Source: Pelagibius sp965227505 (GTDB taxonomy: Bacteria > Pseudomonadota > Alphaproteobacteria > Kiloniellales > Kiloniellaceae). Taken from it: DNA of 64,000 bases. The stretch covers positions 2,108,001-2,172,000 of the forward strand of contig NZ_OZ245757.1 of NCBI RefSeq assembly GCF_965227505.1, in the 5' to 3' direction. Positions 49,538-58,877 of this stretch are shown piece after piece. Each line of letters starts with the position of its first letter. Within the stretch, counting starts at the first letter, position 1. The position numbers and the translations under genes were made by a program. A model generated the notes under the pieces. That model searched no databases. It worked only from the letters and a program-made list of their open reading frames with translations, and was not told the DNA's origin.

Positions 49538-50593
49538 GTGACGACAACTCCGACCCAACAGGCCCCGACCCAGCAGGCCCCCGACCAGCATGTTCCAGGC
49601 CAGCCCCCCGCCGATTCCGCCGCGCTGGCGGAACATATCGAGGAGCTGGGCGAAAAACTGACGCGGGTGCGCGAGAGCATCGGCCAGGTCATTTTCGGCC
49701 AACAGGAGGTCGTCGATCAAACCCTTATCACGCTGCTGGCGGGCGGCCATGCCCTGCTCATCGGCGTCCCCGGCCTGGCGAAAACGCGCCTGGTGGAGAC
49801 GCTGGGGGCCGTTTTCGGGCTGGAGGACAAGCGCGTGCAGTGCACGCCTGACCTGATGCCCGCGGATATCCTGGGCTCCGAGGTGCTGGAGGAGAGCGAA
49901 TCGGGGCGCCGCGCCTTCCGTTTCATTCCGGGCCCGGTGTTCTGTCAGCTCCTCATGGCCGACGAGATCAACCGGGCGAGCCCGCGGACCCAGTCGGCCC
50001 TGCTGCAGGCGATGCAGGAGCACCGGATCACCGTGGCCGGTCACGGCCACGACCTGCCCCGGCCCTTCCACGTGCTCGCGACCCAGAATCCCCTGGAGCA
50101 GGAGGGCACCTATCCCCTGCCGGAGGCCCAGTTGGACCGCTTCCTGCTGGAGATCGACGTCAGCTACCCGGAACTGGAGGCGGAACGCCGCATCCTGCTG
50201 GAGACCACCGGCCCCGAGCAGGCCGACGCCCAGGCGGTCATGAACGCCGAGGAACTGATGGAAGTGCAGCGCCTGGTCCGCCGCGTGCCGGTGGGCGAAA
50301 GCGTGGTCGAGGCCATTCTCGCGATCGTGCGCAACGGCCGGCCCGTGACCAGCGACCTGGAAGAGGTCCGCAGCCAGGTCGCCTGGGGCCCCGGGCCGCG
50401 CGCCAGCCAGGCCCTGATGCTCGCCGTCAGGGCGCGGGCGCTCATCGACGGGCGGTTCTCGCCCTCGGTGGAAGACGTCGTCCACCTGGCCGGCCCGGTG
50501 CTGCGGCACCGCATGGCCCTCAGCTTCGCCGCCCGTGCGGACGGCGTGACGCTGGATCACATCATCGCACACCTGACCGCCCCTTATGGCTGA
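49538..50593 (+). CDS. MoxR-family AAA+ ATPase
   Basis: The 351-residue AAA+ protein starts with GTG. A repetitive N-terminus (TPTQQAPTQQAP) is followed by the ATPase: Walker A LLIGVPGLAKTRLVE, Walker B LLMADEINRASP and sensor ATQNPLEQEGTYPLPEAQLD. MoxR proteins act as chaperones for complexes whose partners carry VWA domains, here the DUF58 and BatA-like proteins downstream. It heads a four-gene locus with a 93-base gap containing a short repeat before DUF58. Confidence 0.95.
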   Translation: MTTTPTQQAPTQQAPDQHVPGQPPADSAALAEHIEELGEKLTRVRESIGQVIFGQQEVVDQTLITLLAGGHALLIGVPGLAKTRLVETLGAVFGLEDKRVQCTPDLMPADILGSEVLEESESGRRAFRFIPGPVFCQLLMADEINRASPRTQSALLQAMQEHRITVAGHGHDLPRPFHVLATQNPLEQEGTYPLPEAQLDRFLLEIDVSYPELEAERRILLETTGPEQADAQAVMNAEELMEVQRLVRRVPVGESVVEAILAIVRNGRPVTSDLEEVRSQVAWGPGPRASQALMLAVRARALIDGRFSPSVEDVVHLAGPVLRHRMALSFAARADGVTLDHIIAHLTAPYG

Positions 50594-50629
50594 TCGACAA
50601 AGGACGACCATGGGCTTGACCGGGCCGCA

Positions 50630-50659
50630 CAGACGGGACGTACGCAGACGGGACCTAGG
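50630..50659 (+). repeat. Two-copy 15-bp tandem repeat between moxR and DUF58 genes
   Basis: CAGACGGGACGTACG (50630) and CAGACGGGACCTAGG (50645). Confidence 0.75.
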
Positions 50660-50686
50660 GACAACGCGCGGGGTCGTTAAGCGCGC

Positions 50687-51562
50687 ATGAGCGCAACGCT
50701 CCCGCTGCGGCATCGCGCCGAGCAACTGGCGGCGACCCTGCCGCCGCTTCTCGTTGCCGCCGAACGGGTTGCCTCGACCGTGGCCCAGGGCGTGCACGGC
50801 CGCCGTCGGGTCGGTCAGGGCGAGACCTTCTGGCAGTTCCGCCACTACGACATGGGCGATCAGCCGCAGTCCATCGATTGGCGCCAGTCGGCCAAATCCG
50901 ACATGGTCTTCGTGCGCGAGATGGAGTGGGAGGCGGCCCAGTCGGTCTGGATCTGGCGTGATACCTCGCGCTCCATGTCCTGGACCTCCGACCGCAATCA
51001 TCCGTCCAAGCGGGAGCGCAGCGACCTGCTGGCGCTGGCCCTCTCGGTGCTGCTGATGCGCGGCGGCGAACACGTGGCGCTGCTCGGCTCCGGCATCCGC
51101 CCCTCCAACAGCCGGGCGACCCTCTCGCGCATTGCGCTGATGCTGGAGAAGCAGGACCTCTCGGAGGAGGAACTGCCGCCGGCGGTTCCGCTTCCCCGCA
51201 GCGCCCAGATCGTTCTGATCGGCGACTTCCTGGCGCCGCTGGAAAAGATCGACCGGGCGCTGCGCTACTACGGCGAAAGCGGCCTCAGGGGCACGGTTCT
51301 GCAGGTGCTCGATCCGGCCGAGGAAAGCCTGCCCTACGAGGGCCGGGTCAACTTCGAAGGATTGGAAGAGGAGGCGCCCTGGCTGGTGTCGCGGGTCGAA
51401 TCGGTGCGCGACAGCTACGCCAAACGCCTGGCCCGGCATCGCGAGGGGTTGCGCGACATCACCCGCGCCCTCGGCTGGGGCTGCGATTTCCATCACAGCG
51501 ACCAGCCGCCGCAGTCGGCGCTGCTGCGTCTCTATACCACCCTGTCCCAGGTCCCGGTGTGA
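50687..51562 (+). CDS. DUF58 domain protein
   Basis: The 291-residue protein has the DUF58 signature GDQPQSIDWRQSAKSDMVFV, with FWQFRHYD upstream, and a VWA-like region SVWIWRDTSRSMSW. DUF58 proteins pair with MoxR ATPases in aerotolerance-type operons and may act at the membrane. It lies 10 bases before the BatA/DUF4159 gene. Confidence 0.93.
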   Translation: MSATLPLRHRAEQLAATLPPLLVAAERVASTVAQGVHGRRRVGQGETFWQFRHYDMGDQPQSIDWRQSAKSDMVFVREMEWEAAQSVWIWRDTSRSMSWTSDRNHPSKRERSDLLALALSVLLMRGGEHVALLGSGIRPSNSRATLSRIALMLEKQDLSEEELPPAVPLPRSAQIVLIGDFLAPLEKIDRALRYYGESGLRGTVLQVLDPAEESLPYEGRVNFEGLEEEAPWLVSRVESVRDSYAKRLARHREGLRDITRALGWGCDFHHSDQPPQSALLRLYTTLSQVPV

Positions 51563-51572
51563 GGGCGGCGCC

Positions 51573-54344
51573 ATGATGAACCTCGGCCTGCTCGCCTTTG
51601 CCCAGCCCTGGCTGCTGCTGGCGCTGCTCGGTCTCCCGGTCCTCTGGCTGCTGCTGCGGCTGACGCCGCCGGCACCGCGGCGGCTGTCGTTTCCCGCCAT
51701 CCGGCTGCTGATCGGTCTCCGCGTTCCGGAGGAAACCCCGGCGCGCACGCCTTGGTGGCTGCTGCTCCTGCGCCTGCTGATCGCCGCGCTGATCATCCTC
51801 GGTCTGGCGCAGCCGCTGCTCAACCCGGCGGCCCAGCTTTCCGGCAGCGGCCCGATGCTGCTGGTGGTCGACGACGGTTGGTCGTCCGCCCGTTTCTGGC
51901 AGGCCCGCCAGATCATCGGCGGCAACCTTCTCGCCCAGGCCGAACGCGAGGGCCGCGCGGCCGCCATTCTCACCACCGCCCCCGATGCCCAGGGCGATCC
52001 GCCCTCGGTTTCCAACCTGCTGCCCGCCGCCGAGGCCCGGCGCGTCCTGCAGGGCATGCGCCCGAAGCCCTGGCCGAGCGACCGGGCGGCGGCGCTTGAA
52101 GCGCTGGACAACTTCGCCGGCGAAGGCTCCTCGCCCGTGGTCTGGCTGTCCGACGGGCTTGGCGACGACGACGCCAGGGCGCTGGCCGAAGCCCTGCAGC
52201 GGCTGGGCAGCCTGCATGTGCTGCGCGAAGAAGGTGCCGGTCTGCCCCACCTGATGCTGCCGCCGGAAACCGAGGGAGTCGACCTGGTGGCCCGCGCCCT
52301 GCGGGCCGATGCCAGCGGCCCCGGACGGGCGGAGGCTCTGGGGCTTGCCGCCGACGGGCGGATCCTGGTGAAGGCTCCGCTGCTGTTCGCCCCCGGCGAG
52401 ACGGAGGCGCGGGCGCTCTTTGACCTGCCGACGGAAATGCGCAACCGCATCGCCCGCATCGCCATCGAAGGAGAGACCACCGCCGGCGCCGTGGCTCTGC
52501 TCGACGAACGCTGGCGGCGGCGGCCCGTCGGCCTTGTCGACGCGGGCAGCCAGGAAAGCCAGCCTCTGCTCAGTGAAACCTACTTTCTTGCCCGCGCGCT
52601 GGAGCCTTTCACGGAACTGCGCCAGGGCCGCGTGGAAACGCTGCTGCAGCGTCAGCTTGCGGTGATGGTCGTGCCCGACGCGGTCAGTCTCAGCGAAACC
52701 GACCGCGCGGCGATCAGCGACTGGGTCGGCCGGGGCGGCCTGCTGCTGCGCTTCGCCGGACCGCGCATCGTCTCCCAGTCTGCAGAGGCCGCGGGAGCGG
52801 AACAGCAGAGCGACCTGCTGCCGGTGCGCCTGCGCGGCGGCGACAGGGTCCTGGGCGGCGCCCTCACCTGGGATACGCCGGCCCAACTGGCGCCCTTCGC
52901 GGGCAACAGCCCCTTTGCCGAACTGGACCTGCCGGACGATGTGCTGATCCGCCGCCAGGTTTTGGCCGAACCGTCGCTCGACCTCGCCGAAAAGACCTGG
53001 GCACGGCTGGCCGACGGGACGCCCCTGGTGACCGCCGACCGCCGCGGCGAAGGGTGGGTGGTGCTGTTCCACACCACCGCCAACACCGACTGGTCCAACC
53101 TGCCGATCTCGGGGCTCTTCGTCGACATGCTGCGCAGTGTCATGGCGGTGAGCCAGGGCATCAGCGGCAGCGCCAGCGGTCAGGCCCTGCCCCCGATCGA
53201 AGTGATGGACGGCTTCGGCAGCCTCGGCCTGCCGTCCGCGGCCGTCCTGGCCATCGAACCCGAAGAGGGCCGGCCGCCGGTGATCACCGCCCAGCAGCCG
53301 CCCGGCTATTACGGCAACGACAGCCTGCGCCAGGCCCACAACATGAGCGCCAGCGTGACCGCGCTGGAGCCGCTGGGCGCACTGCCGAGCGGCGCTACCG
53401 AGGGGCTCTATCACGAAAGCCCGGAGACCGACCTGAAGCCCTGGCTGCTGGCGGCGGCGCTGATCCTGGCGCTGGCCGACCTGCTGATCTCCCTGGCACT
53501 GCGCGGTCTGCTGCCCTTGCCGGGCCGGCCGGCCGCCGCCGGCACCGCCGCGGTTCTGATGATCGCCCTGGCCACCGCGGCAGCAGGTCCGCCCGCTTTG
53601 GCCCAGAGCGTTGCCGGTGACGACGCGCGGGCGCTGGAAGCGACCCTGACGACCCGCCTGGCCTTCATCCAGACCGGCAGTTCCTCCATTGACGAGATCA
53701 GCCGCGCCGGCCTTGCCGGCTTGACCCGCGTGCTCGAGCTGCGCACCTCGGTGGAAGCCGGCCAGCCGCTCGGCATCGTCCTCGGCCGCGACGACCTCTC
53801 CTTCTTTCCGCTGATCTACTGGCCGGTGACCGCCGAGCAGCCCGATCTCGATTCCGTGGCGGTGGAAGAGGTCAACCGCTACCTAGCCAACGGCGGCACC
53901 ATCCTCTTCGACCTGCGCGAAGCGAGCAGCGGGATGCAGCTCTTCGGCGCCAGCAGCCAGGGCACGCGCGACCTGCAGCGCCTGACCCGCGGGATTTCGA
54001 TTCCGCAGCTGGAGCCGGTGCCCGCCGACCACGTGCTGCGCAAGTCGTTCTACCTGATGGAGGACTTTCCCGGCCGCTTCACCGGCGGGACGCTGTGGCT
54101 CGAAGCCCAGAGCGAGAACATCAACGACGGCGTCGCCTCTGTGCTGATCGGCAGCAACGACTGGGCCGGCGCCTGGGCGGTCAATCGTCTCGGCCGGCCG
54201 ATGAACGCCGTCGTCCCAGGCGGCCCGCGCCAGCGCGAAATGGCCTACCGCTTCGGGGTCAACCTGGTGATGTACGCGCTGACCGGGAACTACAAGGCCG
54301 ACCAGGTGCATATCCCCTTCATTCTTGAAAGGCTTGGCCAGTGA
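51573..54344 (+). CDS. BatA-domain / DUF4159 membrane protein
   Basis: The 923-residue protein opens with two TM helices of the BatA type (FAQPWLLLALLGLPVLWLLL and LLLLRLLIAALIILGLAQPL). A large middle region (about 90-620) looks VWA/GATase-like, and further TM helices lie near 630-670. The C-terminal DUF4159 domain (about 683-923) contains GIVLGRDDLSFFPLIYWPVT and VNRYLANGGTILFDLRE. It overlaps the next gene by four bases. The molecular role is unknown. Confidence 0.9.
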   Translation: MMNLGLLAFAQPWLLLALLGLPVLWLLLRLTPPAPRRLSFPAIRLLIGLRVPEETPARTPWWLLLLRLLIAALIILGLAQPLLNPAAQLSGSGPMLLVVDDGWSSARFWQARQIIGGNLLAQAEREGRAAAILTTAPDAQGDPPSVSNLLPAAEARRVLQGMRPKPWPSDRAAALEALDNFAGEGSSPVVWLSDGLGDDDARALAEALQRLGSLHVLREEGAGLPHLMLPPETEGVDLVARALRADASGPGRAEALGLAADGRILVKAPLLFAPGETEARALFDLPTEMRNRIARIAIEGETTAGAVALLDERWRRRPVGLVDAGSQESQPLLSETYFLARALEPFTELRQGRVETLLQRQLAVMVVPDAVSLSETDRAAISDWVGRGGLLLRFAGPRIVSQSAEAAGAEQQSDLLPVRLRGGDRVLGGALTWDTPAQLAPFAGNSPFAELDLPDDVLIRRQVLAEPSLDLAEKTWARLADGTPLVTADRRGEGWVVLFHTTANTDWSNLPISGLFVDMLRSVMAVSQGISGSASGQALPPIEVMDGFGSLGLPSAAVLAIEPEEGRPPVITAQQPPGYYGNDSLRQAHNMSASVTALEPLGALPSGATEGLYHESPETDLKPWLLAAALILALADLLISLALRGLLPLPGRPAAAGTAAVLMIALATAAAGPPALAQSVAGDDARALEATLTTRLAFIQTGSSSIDEISRAGLAGLTRVLELRTSVEAGQPLGIVLGRDDLSFFPLIYWPVTAEQPDLDSVAVEEVNRYLANGGTILFDLREASSGMQLFGASSQGTRDLQRLTRGISIPQLEPVPADHVLRKSFYLMEDFPGRFTGGTLWLEAQSENINDGVASVLIGSNDWAGAWAVNRLGRPMNAVVPGGPRQREMAYRFGVNLVMYALTGNYKADQVHIPFILERLGQ

Positions 54345-56467
54345 GCGCGCTTTCCCTGCAATGGGCGCCGCTGATCCCGGTCGCCGTGCTCGCCGTGCTC
54401 GCCGCCATTGCCGTCGTGCTGCTGGCGCTCGCCCTCTGGCGGCGTGCCTCCGGCGTCTTCTGGCGGGGCACGGCCTTTGCCGTACTCCTGCTCGCGCTGG
54501 CCAATCCCTCCCTCGTGGAAGAGCAGCGCGACCCATTGAGCGACGTCGTCTTCGTGGTCGCCGACGAAAGCAGCAGCCAGGCCATCGGCGAGCGGCGCAG
54601 CCAGACCGAGGCGGCGGTCGATCACCTGCTGGAAGAACTCGCCCTGCTGCCCGATACCGAGGTGCGGCTGGTGCGCGCCGGGGCCGAGCGCAGCAATCTT
54701 GAGGACGCGGGCACCCGCCTCTTCGCCCCGCTGCGCCAGGCCCTCGCGAAGGTGCCGCGCCAGCGCATCGCCGGCATCATCCTGGTCAGCGACGGGCAGA
54801 TCCACGACCTGCCGGAAACCGTGGAGAGCCTGGGGATCGAAGCGCCCGTCCACCTGCTGCTGAGCGGCGAGGAAGACGAAGGCGACCGGCGCCTGATGGT
54901 GACCCAGGCGCCCAGCTTCGGAATCGTCGGCGACCAGCTGACGGTCAAGGTCCGGGTCGACGACCTGATCGGCGATGCTGACGAGGATGACGTGCGGCCC
55001 GGCGGCAGCGGACGGGTCATCCTGCGTCAGGACGGCGAGATCACCCAGAACGTCGATGTGCGCGTCGGTGTCGAGCAGGAGATCCCCTTCGAGCTCGATC
55101 ACCGCGGGCCCAGCGTTCTGGAGATCGAGGTCTCGCCCGGTCCGGAAGAGCTGACCCTGGCCAACAACCGCGCCGCCCTGGTGGTGAACGGGGTGCGCGA
55201 CCGCCTGCGGGTGCTGCTGGTCTCCGGCGAACCCCATGCCGGCGAGCGGGCATGGCGCAATATCCTGAAGTCCGATCCCTCGGTCGATCTGGTGCACTTC
55301 ACCATCCTGCGGCCGCCGGAGAAGCAGGACGGTACGCCGATCCGCGAACTGTCGCTGATCGCCTTTCCCACCCGCGAACTCTTCGAGATCAAGCTCGATG
55401 AATTCGACCTCATCATCTTCGACCGCTACCGCCGCCGCGGCGTGCTGCCGAGCATCTATCTGGAGAACGTCGCCGATTACGTCGAAAAGGGCGGCGCCCT
55501 TTTCGAGGCGGTGGGCCCCACTTTCGCGACCCCGCTGTCGCTCTACCGCACGCCCTTGGGGCGCGTGCTGCCGGGCGAGCCCACCGGACAGATCTTCGAG
55601 GGCGGCTTCTATCCCGAGGTGACGGACCTGGGCCAACGCCACCCGGTGACGGCCGGCCTGGACGGCACCCTCATCGATGGCGGCACGCTCACGGACGGCA
55701 CAGAAGCGGCGGAGGCACCGCCCTGGGGCCGCTGGTTCCGTCAGATCGACGCCGACCGCAATCGCGGCGCCATTGTGATGCAGGGCGTGGAAGAGCGCCC
55801 GCTGCTGCTGCTGGACCGGGTCGGCGAAGGCCGTGTCGCCCAGTTGATGAGCGATCACATGTGGCTCTGGTCGCGCGGCTTCGAGGGCGGCGGCCCCCAG
55901 GCCGAGCTGCTGCGCCGGATCTCCCACTGGCTGATGAAGGAGCCGGACCTGGAGGAGGAAGACCTGCGCGCCCGGGTGCGCGGCGGTCAGCTGCAGATCA
56001 CCCGCCGCTCCCTGGCCGAGGAACTGCCCGGCATCACCGTGACCCTGCCGTCGGGCGAGCAGCGCAGCCTGACCCTGACGCCCGACGGGCCGGGCCGGGC
56101 CGGCGCTTTGATGGCGGTCGAGGAGGACGGGCTCTACCAGATCAGCGACGGCACGCTGACCACACTGGCCGCCGCCGGGCCGCTGAACCCGTTGGAGCTG
56201 CGCGATCCGCGTTCCTCGGGCGCCCTGGTGGAACCGCTCACCCGCGAGAGCGGCGGCACCGTGCGCCGCCTCGCCGGCCAGGACCTGCCGGAACTGCGCA
56301 AGGTCAGCGCCACCCGCGACCGTTTCGGGCGCAACTGGATCGGCGTGAAGCGCGGCGACGGCTATGTCGTCACCGGCGTCCTGCAGATTCCCCTGCTGCC
56401 CGCCCTGCTTGTGCTTCTGGTTGCATTGGGCACCGCGGTCCTTGCGTGGCAACGCGAAGGGCGCTAG
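54341..56467 (+). CDS. Membrane protein with VWA/GATase-like domain
   Basis: The 708-residue protein has two N-terminal TM helices, a VWA-like region (VVFVVADESSSQAIGERRSQ, MIDAS-like acid/Ser), Ig-like and glutamine amidotransferase-like domains (LRVLLVSGEPHAGERAWRN; DYVEKGGALFEAVGPTF) and a C-terminal TM helix (LLPALLVLLVALGTAVLAW). It is translationally coupled to the upstream gene and completes the MoxR locus. The catalytic Cys expected of a true amidotransferase is not apparent, so a structural or sensory role is more likely. Confidence 0.87.
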   Translation: MSALSLQWAPLIPVAVLAVLAAIAVVLLALALWRRASGVFWRGTAFAVLLLALANPSLVEEQRDPLSDVVFVVADESSSQAIGERRSQTEAAVDHLLEELALLPDTEVRLVRAGAERSNLEDAGTRLFAPLRQALAKVPRQRIAGIILVSDGQIHDLPETVESLGIEAPVHLLLSGEEDEGDRRLMVTQAPSFGIVGDQLTVKVRVDDLIGDADEDDVRPGGSGRVILRQDGEITQNVDVRVGVEQEIPFELDHRGPSVLEIEVSPGPEELTLANNRAALVVNGVRDRLRVLLVSGEPHAGERAWRNILKSDPSVDLVHFTILRPPEKQDGTPIRELSLIAFPTRELFEIKLDEFDLIIFDRYRRRGVLPSIYLENVADYVEKGGALFEAVGPTFATPLSLYRTPLGRVLPGEPTGQIFEGGFYPEVTDLGQRHPVTAGLDGTLIDGGTLTDGTEAAEAPPWGRWFRQIDADRNRGAIVMQGVEERPLLLLDRVGEGRVAQLMSDHMWLWSRGFEGGGPQAELLRRISHWLMKEPDLEEEDLRARVRGGQLQITRRSLAEELPGITVTLPSGEQRSLTLTPDGPGRAGALMAVEEDGLYQISDGTLTTLAAAGPLNPLELRDPRSSGALVEPLTRESGGTVRRLAGQDLPELRKVSATRDRFGRNWIGVKRGDGYVVTGVLQIPLLPALLVLLVALGTAVLAWQREGR

Positions 56468-56479
56468 CTAGAAGCCATC

Positions 56480-56977
56480 ATGCAACGCCACAGGCGAATC
56501 GCTCCGTTGACGAGCCCTATCATGCTGCTCGTCTTCGTTATCCTCTGCCTGCTCGTCGGGCGGCTCGGCGCGATGATCACCGCGCCGGCGCTGGAGATCT
56601 GGTATCCAACGCTGGTGAAGCCGGACTGGACGCCGCCCAACATCGTCTTCCCCGTCGCCTGGTCGCTGATCTTCCTGGCCATCGGGATTGCCGCCTGGCT
56701 GGTCTGGAAACACGCGGAGCGGGGCGAACTGGGCCTGCCGCTGACCCTGTTCTTCCTTCAGCTCGGCCTGAACATCGCCTGGTCCTTCGCCTTCTTCGGC
56801 CTGCAGAGCCCGCTGCTGGGGGTTTTCGTCCTGGCCGCCCTGATCGGCGCGGTGGTGGCGACGACCCTTTCCTTCGCCTCTGTCCTGCGCGCCGCGGGCT
56901 GGCTGTTCCTGCCCTACATTCTCTGGCTCGGCTACGCGGCCGCCCTGAACATCGCCATCTGGCGCCTCAACAGCTAG
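56480..56977 (+). CDS. TspO/MBR family protein
   Basis: The 165-residue protein has five TM helices with the family marks WYPTLVKPDWTPPNIVFPVAW, QLGLNIAWSFAFFGLQSPL and YILWLGYAAALNIAIWRLN. TspO proteins bind porphyrins and cholesterol-like ligands; in Rhodobacter TspO regulates photosynthesis gene expression in response to oxygen and tetrapyrroles. It follows the MoxR locus by 12 bases but is probably functionally separate. Confidence 0.94.
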   Translation: MQRHRRIAPLTSPIMLLVFVILCLLVGRLGAMITAPALEIWYPTLVKPDWTPPNIVFPVAWSLIFLAIGIAAWLVWKHAERGELGLPLTLFFLQLGLNIAWSFAFFGLQSPLLGVFVLAALIGAVVATTLSFASVLRAAGWLFLPYILWLGYAAALNIAIWRLNS

Positions 56978-56998
56978 CCGTACCCAAACCGCTAACCG

Positions 56999-57538
56999 TC
57001 AGGCGACGGAGCGGCGAAGACGCCTCCGCGAAGACGTCCTGGCTTTGCCGGCACGGGCGATGACCCCGTAGACCTCTTCCAGCGCGCCGGCCAGGAGAGC
57101 CTTCACCTGAAAGCGCTCCGGCTCCACCGGGCCGGGCAGAGAAAGGCCCGCCGCCGCCGCGGAGGAAAAGCCGAAGGCGCCGTAGTAGACCGGATCGCCG
57201 ACCACCACGCAGATGCCGTGCCCCCTGTCGCCCGCGGCCTCCAGACTGTGGGCGACCAGGGCGCGGCCGATGCCGCGGCCCTGCTGCGCCGGCTCCACGG
57301 CCAGTGGCCCAAGCAGAATGGCCGGCGTTTCGTCGATGCGGATCGGCCAGTAGCGGATCGAGCCCAGCAGCCCGCCGTCCTCGGCGACGGCGGAGAAGCA
57401 GAGCTCGGCCACAGGCTCGATGCCCGCACGCAGGCGATAGACCGTGCGCTTGGTCCGGTCGAAGCCGAAGGTCCGGTCGAGAAGCGGGGTATTGAGGGCG
57501 GCGTCGTCGGGCCGCTCGGGCACCAGGGTGAAGGTCAT
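56999..57538 (-). CDS. GNAT family N-acetyltransferase
   Basis: The 179-residue protein has the acetyl-CoA loop VEPAQQGRGIGRALVAHSLE after the strand ILLGPLAVEP, and an end VVVGDPVYYGAFGFSSAAAAG typical of small-molecule or protein acetyltransferases of the COG3153 type. The substrate is unknown. The 264 bases after it contain no gene or clear signal. Confidence 0.92.
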   Translation of the reverse strand: MTFTLVPERPDDAALNTPLLDRTFGFDRTKRTVYRLRAGIEPVAELCFSAVAEDGGLLGSIRYWPIRIDETPAILLGPLAVEPAQQGRGIGRALVAHSLEAAGDRGHGICVVVGDPVYYGAFGFSSAAAAGLSLPGPVEPERFQVKALLAGALEEVYGVIARAGKARTSSRRRLRRSVA

Positions 57539-57802
57539 GATCTCTTGTCCAGGATGGCCGGCCCCGTCGTGTCGGGGGGAGCGGCGCAGGGAAACTGCAG
57601 GCGTGAGGGCGCGCGCAAGGCGCGGGGGCTCAACGTCGTCGTCGCAGTCTCTCCTGGGTCCTCAAGGGATCGTCCCTTCCTTCAAGGTCTTGCCGCCAAG
57701 TCCTTGCCTTCGCAGCGCGAATCCAAGGCGTTCCAGGCGACACTGGGCGGTTGCCTTATCACAGTTCGCTAAAGGATGCCAGTGTTGCCGTGTCGGGCGG
57801 AC

Positions 57803-58735
57803 TTACCCCGGGGGGCGCAGGACCGCTTCCAGGCCCTGGTCCCAATAGGGCTCCGGGCCGAAGCGCTCGATCAGGAAGTCGACGAAGGCGCGCACCTTGA
57901 CCGAAAGGTTGCGGTGATGGGGATAGACCGCATAGATGCCCTGCTCGCCCAGCGGAAAGCCGCACATCACCGGCACCAGGCGGCCGCTCAGCAGGTGCGG
58001 GCTGACGATGAAGCTGGGCAGCAGGGCGATGCCCATGCCCGCCAGGGCGGCGCTGCAGAGCGCATCGCCGTTGTTGGCCAGGAAGGGCCCCTTCACCTTG
58101 ACCCGCAGCGGCCCGCGCGGCCCCTGGAAACGCCAGAGATCGCGCTGGTCGACGTTGGAGTAGATCAGGCAGTCGTGCTCGGCCAGCTCCGCCGGCTGGC
58201 GCGGTTCGCCGCGGCGCGCCAGGTAGTCCGGGCTGGCGCAGAGCAGCGCGCGGCTGGGCGCCAGGCGCCGGGCGATGAGGCTGGAGTCCCTGAGGCCGCC
58301 GATGCGGATGGCCAGGTCGTAGCCCTCCTCGATCAGGTCGACGAAACGGTCGTTCATCACCGCGTCGACGACGATCTGCGGATAGCGGGCATGAAACTCC
58401 GGGATCGCCCTGGCGAGGTGGAGAAAGCCGAAGGACATCGGCGCGTTCAGCTTGAGCAGGCCATGCGGCGCCTCGGCCAGATTGCTGACCGCCGTCTCCG
58501 CCGCCTCGGCCTCGTCCAGCACCCGCCGGCTGGCCTCGTAGAAGGTGGCGCCCGCCTCGGTCAAAGACAGGCGCCGCGTGGTCCGGTTCAGCAACCGCAC
58601 GCCGAGGCGATCCTCCAGCCGGCCGATCTGCTTGGAGACCGCGGATTTGCTGATCCCGAGGCTGCGCGCCGCCGCTGAAAAGCCTTCCGCCTCAACGACC
58701 TCGGCAAAGACCTCCATGGCATCCAGACGAGGCAT
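57803..58735 (-). CDS. LysR-family regulator of the quinone-stress cluster
   Basis: The 310-residue regulator has the helix-turn-helix FAEVVEAEGFSAAARSLGISKS with AVSKQIGRLEDRLG, and the effector domain of the CrgA/QhpR-like group (DLAIRIGGLRDSSLIARRL). I chose the ATG at 58735 (MPRLDAMEV) over one eight codons upstream. It is divergent from wrbA, pirin and glutathionyl-hydroquinone reductase genes and probably controls them. A dyad lies immediately upstream at 58741-58758. Confidence 0.92.
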   Translation of the reverse strand: MPRLDAMEVFAEVVEAEGFSAAARSLGISKSAVSKQIGRLEDRLGVRLLNRTTRRLSLTEAGATFYEASRRVLDEAEAAETAVSNLAEAPHGLLKLNAPMSFGFLHLARAIPEFHARYPQIVVDAVMNDRFVDLIEEGYDLAIRIGGLRDSSLIARRLAPSRALLCASPDYLARRGEPRQPAELAEHDCLIYSNVDQRDLWRFQGPRGPLRVKVKGPFLANNGDALCSAALAGMGIALLPSFIVSPHLLSGRLVPVMCGFPLGEQGIYAVYPHHRNLSVKVRAFVDFLIERFGPEPYWDQGLEAVLRPPG

Positions 58736-58740
58736 GGCAC

Positions 58741-58758
58741 TGTTTCTCCCTGGAAACA
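58741..58758. promoter_or_regulatory. Dyad between LysR and wrbA genes, candidate LysR box
   Basis: TGTTTC, six bases, GAAACA, five bases upstream of the LysR start codon. The region 58765-58800 beyond it is AT-rich and is the probable promoter of wrbA. Confidence 0.55.
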
Positions 58759-58877
58759 ATCATGTTCCGTAACACAGTATTATTATCCTAAAGAGAACGC
58801 CTTAGCTATGGTCCATCGCGCGGCGCAAGAGCCGCCGAAACACACAGGAACACAAACGAATCAAGGGACAGGCGAAG

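Noticed and set aside
49481..56452. Large minus-strand frames opposite the MoxR locus
   Set aside because: They cover well-supported MoxR, DUF58 and DUF4159 genes and contain no motif of their own.
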